64,000 nt of DNA, taken from NCBI GenBank assembly GCA_903834135.1, contig CAILHZ010000016.1, positions 248,001 through 312,000 of the forward strand, given 5' to 3'. The position numbers were made by a program, and so were the translations under genes. This document shows, one piece after another, positions 57,284 through 64,000 of the stretch. The notes under the pieces were generated by a model that was not told the DNA's origin, did no database searches, and saw only the letters and a program-made list of their open reading frames with translations. The DNA comes from an uncultured Opitutia bacterium (GTDB lineage: Bacteria; Verrucomicrobiota; Verrucomicrobiia; Opitutales; Opitutaceae). How positions within the stretch are numbered: position 1 is the stretch's first letter; each line of letters begins with the position of its first letter.

Positions 57284-58682
57284 TACGGCAGGGAAGTAAC
57301 GCGGCATCCTGCATGCCGTGAATTATTTTTTTATCTGGGGGGCAAAACGTTGCCAAAGCCCCAGATAGCTGTGCTTTGCCAGCCTCTACAAAATAATAAG
57401 GGCACAGTCGTAAGCGTCCATCCACCTGCGCTAACGATACACTGCCGTCATCTAACACCTTGTACACAGGGTGACCTACCCGTTTTGGTTTTTTATATAC
57501 CTGAAGCACATGAAGATTTTCATGGGCAAGTTCGATAGCGTTTAAAACTCCTGCTTGCCATTCTTTACTCGAGCAGTCGCTACCTAAAATAACACTTCGT
57601 GCACCCCAGGCAGTCTCATGAAAACCACTTATTTTAATAATTAAGTCGCGTTCTTTTTGAGATGCTAAAGCAAGTTCCCCCCAATTGCCGAGCATGCGTC
57701 CAGCAACTTTAGGTCCATCTAAGACAGCACCTGGAGGCAGGGGGGCAGGATCAATCACCCAAGAATGAGGTATAAGTGTAGATAGCTTCTGAAAAGCACG
57801 CGCCGTGAGAACCTCGCTCCAATACTCTTTTAACTGGTGATGATGAAATAAAGCAAAGCCTAGTTTCTCCTCCTGAAAAGCTCGCATCGGTGGAGCAATA
57901 CAGATTTCTGAATTGTGCCATGCTTCAAAAATATACTTCGCTATTTTAATATTAGCTAAATCGAATAGTTCAAAAAATCGGTATAAAATATCAATTTTTT
58001 CAGGATTTCCTCCACTGTCATAAAAGAGCGCACCGCCCAGAGGAAATATATCTTTAGGTCCCATGCAAAACACCCGCTTACCCAGAATTTGAAGCTGATT
58101 AGCAAGCCACTCCATTTCAGGTCTATAGGTCGCTGCTTCATCACTGACAATTAATGCAATCAAAGGGTTTGCTATATCGGGACGTAGAGCAGCCAGCGAA
58201 CTATGAAACTGCTTAATCATCCTGTCATCATCACCTAGAATCTTTTCCCCTGAAGCAGAATATAACCGATTCAAATAAGCAGTTAACCCAATACCTCCAG
58301 GAACTGAATCAAGCTCTGTCATAACAAAGCCTTCGTCAGTCAAAAGTAAATCGGGTCTTAATACCGAAGGAATTAATCCGCGATTACGCGAATCCCGTGC
58401 GTGATCGATTAAATCTTTAGGTTTTCCTCTATCGAGATATTCAGCGACCCAAGGAGCAACTAAAGGTTTATTACGAAGGAGATTCTTCCCTGCAACACTG
58501 CGTGTGTAAAGCACCTCAAGGGCTTGATGATATTCTAAACACGCTGAACCAATCTCTTGTAATTCAGTAACCTGTGCTTGAGTTAGAGGCCAAGCCTGAG
58601 GCGAGAGCTGCCATGTCTTCGCTTCAAACAAAGGTTGGCTCTTCAGTGAAGCCTGAATGTGTTCGTAAGAGAGAGTCTGCAT
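57273..58682 (-). CDS. ATP-grasp-like protein of unknown function
   Basis: This 469-residue soluble protein matches no family that I can name with certainty. Segments such as FVMTELDSVPGGIGLTAYLNRL, DLIIKISGFHETAWGARSVILGSDCS (in parts), LHVLQVYKKPKRVGHPVY and KIIHGMQDAALLPC recall ATP-grasp ligases of the glutathionylspermidine-synthase/permuted type (a Lys-containing strand plus a Gly-rich lid, acidic metal site). It lies 29 bp downstream of prfB on the same strand and may be co-transcribed. Function unknown. Confidence 0.65.
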   Translation of the reverse strand: MQTLSYEHIQASLKSQPLFEAKTWQLSPQAWPLTQAQVTELQEIGSACLEYHQALEVLYTRSVAGKNLLRNKPLVAPWVAEYLDRGKPKDLIDHARDSRNRGLIPSVLRPDLLLTDEGFVMTELDSVPGGIGLTAYLNRLYSASGEKILGDDDRMIKQFHSSLAALRPDIANPLIALIVSDEAATYRPEMEWLANQLQILGKRVFCMGPKDIFPLGGALFYDSGGNPEKIDILYRFFELFDLANIKIAKYIFEAWHNSEICIAPPMRAFQEEKLGFALFHHHQLKEYWSEVLTARAFQKLSTLIPHSWVIDPAPLPPGAVLDGPKVAGRMLGNWGELALASQKERDLIIKISGFHETAWGARSVILGSDCSSKEWQAGVLNAIELAHENLHVLQVYKKPKRVGHPVYKVLDDGSVSLAQVDGRLRLCPYYFVEAGKAQLSGALATFCPPDKKIIHGMQDAALLPCRIIA

Positions 58683-58711
58683 GGCGATTATTGAAGAGCT
58701 CTGTATACGCT

Positions 58712-59858
58712 CTATTCGTCGTCCATTTGAATATCTTTATTACGATGACGAGGAGAACCTGCCCGCAGCCATGCATAGACAAAACGGTCTATGTCCCCAT
58801 CTAATACACCTTGGGTATCACTGGTGCTAACACCGGTGCGTAAATCCTTTACCATCTGATAAGGAGCAAGTACATAGCTACGAATCTGACTACCCCAACC
58901 GATTTCACCTTTTTCTCCGTAGAAACGCTCCATATCACTGCGTTGTTCATCGAGTTTCTTTTCGTACAACCGTGCTTTAAGTACAGTCATTGCACTGGCA
59001 CGATTCTTAATCTGAGAACGTTCGTTTTGGCAGACGACTACAATACCGCTTGGAATGTGGGTAATACGGACCGCTGAATCTGTTGTATTTACGCCTTGTC
59101 CCCCTTTTCCAGAAGAACGGTACACATCGACCCTAATTTCTGATTCAGGTATCTCGATGTCGATGTCTTCATTGACTTCAGCAATGACGTCAACCGCGCA
59201 AAAGGAAGTATGTCTGCGTTTATTAGAATCAAAGGGACTGATACGCACAAGACGGTGAACACCACGCTCAGCTCTCACATAGCCATATGCGTTTTCACCT
59301 TTAATGGAAATGGTTGCCTTAGTAATGCCCGCTTGATCCCCGACTTGGACATCTTGAATTTCTACAGTAAAACCGCGCCTTTCAGCCCAGCGGTTATACA
59401 TACGAAAAAGCATATCAGCCCAATCACAGGACTCCGTACCGCCTGCACCTGCCTGGATAGAAAGATAAGCATTATTGCGATCGAACCTGCCATTTAAGAA
59501 TGCCGATATTTCAAGCTGATCTAGCTCTTCTACTAAAGCTAAAACAGAATGCTGAACTTCAGCTTCAAATGCATCTTTTTCTTTCGCATCAGCCCCTTCA
59601 GCTAACTCGACCATGATGGAAACATCTTCGAGCTTCTTCTTGTAAGCAACTAAGGGAAGTATTGTGCGCTTAAGGGTATTGAGTTTTATGATGTGCTTTT
59701 GAGCACGGTCGTTATTATCCCAGAAACCAGGCGACCCCATCTCCGCCTCAAGAGATTCTATTTCTCGTTGTTTTTGTTCGCCGTCAAAGAAACCTCCATA
59801 AGTGGCCGGCCCGCTTATTGATGGTTTCGATGTGTGTAAAGATTTCTGGTTCGATCAT
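58712..59858 (-). CDS. prfB: Peptide chain release factor 2, with programmed +1 frameshift
   Basis: RF2 ends translation at UGA and UAA. Frame one starts at ATG 59858 ([24 protein letters not shown], 24 codons) and stops at TGA 59786-59784. Skipping the T at 59786 continues in the frame ending at 58712, giving 381 residues in total. The stop-recognition motif SPF ([12 protein letters not shown]) and the catalytic GGQ ([15 protein letters not shown]) are present. A single-frame start at 59740 would remove the N-terminal helical domain. The site senses RF2 level: low RF2 lets ribosomes shift. Confidence 0.95.
59783..59797 (-). other. prfB +1 frameshift site
   Basis: The coding strand reads GGAGG-TTT-CTT-TGA-C: an internal Shine-Dalgarno-like GGAGG (59797-59793) three bases before the shifty CTT (59789-59787), an in-frame TGA and a following C. 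This matches the classic E. coli prfB autoregulation site in every element. Confidence 0.95.
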
Positions 59859-59925
59859 GAAAGTGAAGGTGAAATAGAACCTAGATATTCAAAAAGGGCA
59901 AGCGCTGTGCTTAGGGCCTTTTGAC

Positions 59926-60915
59926 TCAAATATCTATAGTTTTATTAGCTTTGCGCTTCTTCCATTCCCAGTACCACGCAATCCAGATACAGGCTTCGTA
60001 AAGAATATATAGCGGCACTGCCATGGCTACTTGCGTAATCACTTCCGGAGTCGTTAGTACTGCACCTAAGACTAGAGAAATGACAATAACATGCCTGCGG
60101 AACTTAGCGAGTTGAGCATGGGATAGAATTCCCATTTTTACTAAAATTAATACGACTAGAGGGAATTGGAAGCCAAGGCCCATTCCTAACAAGAATTTAC
60201 ATACGAAACTGATATATTCATCCGCTCTCCAATCTTGTGCATCAAAACCAAGCAAATTCGAGTAAGTCATTGATGCCCGAAGTGCTATCGGAAGCATAAG
60301 ATAATACGTTAACAGCACCCCAGCTAGTGCGAGGATAATACCCCACAAAACCCATAGAAAAATACTTTTACGTTCTTTGCGTTTAAATGCGGGTACAATA
60401 AAACTGCCCAAGAAATAAATCCAAAACGGGGAAGAAATAATAATGGCTGCGTATACAGCAACATGAAAGGCCGTAAAAAAGGCTTCTGAAGGACTTAGGT
60501 TATGAAGTCTAACTTCCAAGGGAGGATCCTGCGATGTATTAAGATCTGGAACTAAAGTTAATACCTGCTGACCTGCAATTTTAACTGTTCCGATATGATA
60601 AACGGCTTGTGGTGCTTCTCCGGCTGGCAGTGCAGGGAATTCTTCCCTACTCACCTCAAAGGGTCCAAAACGGTTCCTGCCAATCTCTAAAGTGACCGAA
60701 GGCTTAGGATGCTCAAACATACGCATATGTTTAAGAGGTCGCTCAAGCACACTGACGATTTGTGGCGTGATCAATAAGCAGATCATAATGGCCACTCCAA
60801 TGGCGATCACTGAGCGAACAATAGCGGTTCTTAGATCCTGTACATGATCCCAGAAGGATTTGCGTGCGCCTTGATCCTCCTCTTCGGTTGTAAACTCAGA
60901 ATCGTTAAGAGCCAT
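59926..60915 (-). CDS. tatC: Twin-arginine translocase subunit TatC
   Basis: This 329-residue membrane protein has six spans and the TatC features FWDHVQDLR (conserved Glu/Asp-Leu-Arg start), LSPSEAFFTAFHVAVYAAIIISSPFW (in parts) and GLGFQFPLVVLILVKMGIL. An extra-long first periplasmic loop (about residues 57-143) separates spans 1 and 2. It forms the receptor for RR signals such as that of the aminotransferase at 12512-13828. No tatA/tatB genes nearby. It precedes prfB by 67 bp. Confidence 0.94.
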   Translation of the reverse strand: MALNDSEFTTEEEDQGARKSFWDHVQDLRTAIVRSVIAIGVAIMICLLITPQIVSVLERPLKHMRMFEHPKPSVTLEIGRNRFGPFEVSREEFPALPAGEAPQAVYHIGTVKIAGQQVLTLVPDLNTSQDPPLEVRLHNLSPSEAFFTAFHVAVYAAIIISSPFWIYFLGSFIVPAFKRKERKSIFLWVLWGIILALAGVLLTYYLMLPIALRASMTYSNLLGFDAQDWRADEYISFVCKFLLGMGLGFQFPLVVLILVKMGILSHAQLAKFRRHVIVISLVLGAVLTTPEVITQVAMAVPLYILYEACIWIAWYWEWKKRKANKTIDI

Positions 60916-60972
60916 GGGAAGTTACAAACTGACCTAATACAGGCCCCTTGGTCAATGATCGAGCACTTGATT

Positions 60973-61908
60973 TTACTGCCTTAAATGACCTGCCTTAAGT
61001 TCTTCTACATAGCTGGCATAGGTTTTAGCAATACCTTCGGCTACACTTACTTTAGCTTTCCAGCCTAAATTAGTCATTCTGCTCACATCCATCAGTTTAC
61101 GCGGGGTTCCGTCAGGTTTTGTTGAATCCCAAACGATTTTTCCGGTATAAGCCGTAGCGTGTGCAACTAGCTCGGTTAACTCCCTAATAGTAACATCTAA
61201 ACCAGTTCCGATATTGATCCAATCCGGTGGATTTTCAGCCTTAAGCAAAAAAGCACAGGCATCAGCTAAATCATCTACATACAAAAATTCTCTGCGGGGA
61301 GAACCACTACCCCAAGCGACTACTTCAGATTTGCCCTGTATTTTAGCTTCATGAAACTTACGAATCAAAGCAGGAAGGACATGAGATTTTTCTAAATGAT
61401 AATTATCCCCCGGTCCGTACAAATTCGTAGGCATCGCAGAGTGATACAATACTCCATACTGCTTACGATAATACTGGCATAATTTTAAACCGGCTATTTT
61501 TGCAATCGCGTAAGCCTCATTCGTTAATTCAAGAGGACTTGAGAGTAAGCAATCTTCACGCATAGGCTGCGGTGCTAGCTTAGGATAAATACATGAACTT
61601 CCTAAAAAAAGAACGTGCTTAACACCATGCGTATACGCTGAATCAATTGTATTAGATGCTACGATAAGATTATCGTACAAAAATTCTGCAGGGTACGTAT
61701 TATTAGCCTGAATTCCACCTACCTTAGCTGCAGCGATAATGACAACATCTGGTTTTTCTTTTGCATAAAACGCATCTACTTGGGCCTGATTTTTTAAATC
61801 AAGTTCTTGCCTTGTTTTAAGCAGAAGTGAAACACCAGGCACGTCCTGAAACCTACGCACTAAGGCAGAGCCGACCATACCTCGATGTCCTGCGATGAAA
61901 AGCTTCAC
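60973..61908 (-). CDS. fcl: GDP-L-fucose synthase
   Basis: This 311-residue extended SDR epimerase-reductase makes GDP-L-fucose from GDP-4-keto-6-deoxymannose. NADP motif [32 protein letters not shown], catalytic [20 protein letters not shown] (YxxxK), [10 protein letters not shown] and [17 protein letters not shown] start 5 bp after gmd. Confidence 0.96.
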   Translation of the reverse strand: MKLFIAGHRGMVGSALVRRFQDVPGVSLLLKTRQELDLKNQAQVDAFYAKEKPDVVIIAAAKVGGIQANNTYPAEFLYDNLIVASNTIDSAYTHGVKHVLFLGSSCIYPKLAPQPMREDCLLSSPLELTNEAYAIAKIAGLKLCQYYRKQYGVLYHSAMPTNLYGPGDNYHLEKSHVLPALIRKFHEAKIQGKSEVVAWGSGSPRREFLYVDDLADACAFLLKAENPPDWINIGTGLDVTIRELTELVAHATAYTGKIVWDSTKPDGTPRKLMDVSRMTNLGWKAKVSVAEGIAKTYASYVEELKAGHLRQ

Positions 61909-61913
61909 GTGTA

Positions 61914-62954
61914 TTATACGGATTTTGTTTTTGCTGCTTGTTCACTATCCATCGTAGCAACACGCGCTTCTCGTTTTGCTTCTTCAAGATCATGTTCCAC
62001 CATAATCTTTACTAATTCTTTAAAGCGAACCTTAGGCTCCCAGCCTAGCTTCTTGCGTGCTTTCTCTGGATTTCCAATCAAAAGTTCTACCTCTGCTGGT
62101 CTTTCATAGCGTTGATCGTATTTAACATACTTCTGCCAATCTAGCCCAAGTACATTGAATGTTTCTTGGCAGAAATCTCTAACACTATGTGTTTCGTTGG
62201 TCGCTACAACATAGTCATCTGGCGTGTCTTGTTGGAGCATAAGCCACATCATCTCGACGTACTCTTTGGCATAACCCCAGTCACGCCGTGCGTCTAGGTT
62301 ACCAAGATAAATTTCACTTTGTAACCCCATCTTAATACGGGCAGCAGCACGTGTAATTTTACGCGTTACGAATGTTTCACCACGACGCGGTGATTCGTGG
62401 TTAAATAAGATACCATTACTCGCATGCAGATTATAGCTTTCGCGGTAATTCACGGTTAGCCAATAAGCATACACTTTAGCACATCCGTAGGGTGAGCGTG
62501 GCCAAAAAGGTGTAGTTTCAACTTGAGGGACTTCCTGCACTTTACCAAACATTTCCGAAGAGGAAGCTTGGTAATAGCGCACTTTCTTAACTAGTCCTGC
62601 TTCACGAATAGCTTCAAGAATGCGCTGCGCACCTAAACCATCTACATCGCCCGTATATTCTGGAATATCGAAAGAAACACGCACGTGAGATTGTGCACCT
62701 AAATTATACACTTCATCTGGCTGCAACTCATACAATAACTTAACCATCTGTACAGAATCAGCTAAGTCTCCGTAATGAAGGAATAAGCGAGTATCCTTTA
62801 AATGAGGATCGCGATATAAGTGATCAATACGACTTGTATTAAAAGTTGAAGCTCTACGTATCACTCCGTGGACCTCGTAGCCCTTATCGAGTAAGAGTTC
62901 AGCAAGGTAAGACCCATCCTGCCCGGTAATACCTGTAATTAGTGCTTTTTTCAT
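61914..62954 (-). CDS. gmd: GDP-mannose 4,6-dehydratase
   Basis: This 346-residue SDR enzyme has [31 protein letters not shown] (in parts), [50 protein letters not shown] (catalytic Tyr-Lys), [17 protein letters not shown] and [19 protein letters not shown]. First step from GDP-mannose to GDP-fucose. Pairs with fcl. Confidence 0.97.
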   Translation of the reverse strand: MKKALITGITGQDGSYLAELLLDKGYEVHGVIRRASTFNTSRIDHLYRDPHLKDTRLFLHYGDLADSVQMVKLLYELQPDEVYNLGAQSHVRVSFDIPEYTGDVDGLGAQRILEAIREAGLVKKVRYYQASSSEMFGKVQEVPQVETTPFWPRSPYGCAKVYAYWLTVNYRESYNLHASNGILFNHESPRRGETFVTRKITRAAARIKMGLQSEIYLGNLDARRDWGYAKEYVEMMWLMLQQDTPDDYVVATNETHSVRDFCQETFNVLGLDWQKYVKYDQRYERPAEVELLIGNPEKARKKLGWEPKVRFKELVKIMVEHDLEEAKREARVATMDSEQAAKTKSV

Positions 62955-63035
62955 ATTATTTAGCTAACTTTGACAGTCTCTAAGCCTGAGGCAAGCCGTG
63001 ATAAAAAGCTTATAATTTAGTGTCTTTTAACCGTT

Positions 63036-64000
63036 CTATTTTAGAATTTTAAATAAACTTGTATAATCATCAGTCCATAGACGAAGCGCAGCTGTTTTTG
63101 TAAGGGCAGGCTTATCAGCGCGGAGCGTAAAGTTAGGGGTGCTCGAAATTCTGTTTTTTTCTCCAACGATCATCCAGGAAGTTTCATAGACCCACCAATC
63201 CGGAACATTATCATCGGAAATAGTCACACACCCTAAATTAAAATGTTCAGCTAATTTTTCAACTACGGGTTGTAAGTCAAAATAGCGGTTTGAAATATGC
63301 ACTGCGATTAATCCATTAGTTCGTAGATGTTTTAAGTACACCTCGAACGCTTCGACTGTTAGCAAATGAACAGGGATTGCATCGCTATTAAAAGCATCCA
63401 AAGCAAGTAAATCAAACTGCTGAACTTTTCCTTCTTTTAGCTCACTCTCTAACGAAAGACGCGCGTCACCCATGACGACGTCTACTTTGGCATTAGATTG
63501 GCTAAGATAGGTAAAATCTTTTTTAGCGATTTCGAGAACTTGGGGATTTATTTCATAAATTTTAACCTGATCGCCTGCTCTACCGTATGAAGCGAGAGTA
63601 CCTGTACCCATACCAACTAAACCCAGTGTGCGAACTCTGTTTTTAGGGAGGCTGTTAATAGCAAGGCCGATACCACTCCCCTGTGCATAATACGTTGTCT
63701 GCCGCATAGCCTTAGCCTTTTCAACAAATTGAATGCCGTGGATAATACGTCCATGCTGAAGCACCCGGTAAATATCTGATGTTTCATCAGATCTATATTC
63801 AAATACACTTAAAACACCGAAAAAATTGCGGGAAGAATCAATTAGTCCAACGCGTGCTGTTTTAATTTGAGTTAAAAAAAGAGATCCTAAAAGCGATGTT
63901 ATAAAGATAAGAAATAAACCAAGCCTAGGCGACCACTGCTGAAGTATTCCTTTCTTAAAATCAATAAAGCACGCAGTCAGAACTGCAAATGCTATACTCA
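63036..64000 (-). CDS. Membrane-anchored spermidine synthase-like protein, 3' part
   Basis: The reverse-strand frame is open from the right edge to the stop at 63036 (320 residues). Two membrane helices near the edge (SIAFAVLTACFIDF and LGLFLIFITSLLGSLFL) lead into ARVGLIDSSRNFFGVLSVFEY and HGRIIHGIQF, typical of bacterial MFS-like/spermidine synthase fusions. The SAM-binding fold follows (TLGLVGMGTGTLASYG, YEINPQVLEIA, VVMGDARLSLE, LALDAFNSDAIPVHLL). The GTG at 63764 is therefore not the start. The substrate of these fusions is unknown; most lack polyamine specificity residues. Confidence 0.85.
   Translation of the reverse strand, partial: SIAFAVLTACFIDFKKGILQQWSPRLGLFLIFITSLLGSLFLTQIKTARVGLIDSSRNFFGVLSVFEYRSDETSDIYRVLQHGRIIHGIQFVEKAKAMRQTTYYAQGSGIGLAINSLPKNRVRTLGLVGMGTGTLASYGRAGDQVKIYEINPQVLEIAKKDFTYLSQSNAKVDVVMGDARLSLESELKEGKVQQFDLLALDAFNSDAIPVHLLTVEAFEVYLKHLRTNGLIAVHISNRYFDLQPVVEKLAEHFNLGCVTISDDNVPDWWVYETSWMIVGEKNRISSTPNFTLRADKPALTKTAALRLWTDDYTSLFKILK

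Noticed and set aside
58712-59740. prfB starting at 59740 as a single frame
   Set aside because: The frameshift site and a 24-codon first frame upstream are complete; the short form lacks the RF2 N-terminal domain start.

Overview
The window is a chromosomal segment of a Gram-negative bacterium with fairly low GC content. It most likely belongs to the Verrucomicrobiota, class Opitutae or a close relative. That assignment is an inference from gene content, since there is no rRNA here. The indicators are an LPS export set (KdsC, LptC, LptA, LptB), a fused E1 alpha/beta 2-oxoacid dehydrogenase, Tat-signal aminotransferase and TatC, DUF5009 and TMTC-like membrane proteins, GH95/GH127/DUF4965 polysaccharide enzymes, a SUI1-type factor, and an almost complete lack of Shine-Dalgarno sequences before start codons. 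I see no insertion sequence, prophage or CRISPR array.

Layout. 1-13.8 kb is accessory and catabolic: the 3' part of a GH95 fucosidase gene, an Rrf2 regulator, a DUF4965 glutaminase-A-like protein with a clear promoter/operator, a ThuA-like protein, a TMTC-like TPR membrane protein, an AlkA-type glycosylase, a DUF5009 protein, an M20 peptidase, a kinase-like/PP2C fusion and a Tat-exported DegT-type aminotransferase. 14-27.3 kb is housekeeping: tRNA-Leu(CAA), rsmE, fabH with a lipoyl/E3-binding mini-protein, ymdB, ilvB, dnaX with an A10 recoding site, SRP RNA, an ECF sigma triad, a structured leader before leuA, rlmN, metF and SUI1. 27.4-33 kb is the sucA-sucB-lpd operon. 33-36.5 kb is a circularly permuted ATP-grasp/Alpha-E/transglutaminase triad. 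36.5-45.5 kb holds a lipoprotein, a HAD phosphatase, rpiB, an aldo-keto reductase, the fused E1, kdsC-lptCAB, hprK and rph. 45.6-47.7 kb is sucCD. 47.8-49.8 kb is a GH127-type enzyme.

49.9-56.7 kb is a complete thiamine operon (thiC-S-E-G-H-F-D) under a TPP riboswitch. 56.8-57.3 kb contains a structured RNA with two competing folds and a strong terminator, followed by a small ORF. 57.3-64 kb holds an ATP-grasp-like protein, prfB with its +1 frameshift, tatC, the GDP-L-fucose genes fcl and gmd, and a truncated membrane-anchored spermidine-synthase-like gene.

How the genes fit together. SucAB-Lpd and SucCD cover consecutive TCA steps. TPP made by the thi operon serves SucA, the fused E1 and IlvB. 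Lpd could also serve the mini-E2 encoded beside fabH. GDP-fucose synthesis and fucosidase/arabinosidase genes suggest both building and degrading deoxysugar polysaccharides. Two recoded genes, dnaX and prfB, cannot be read correctly from simple ORFs.
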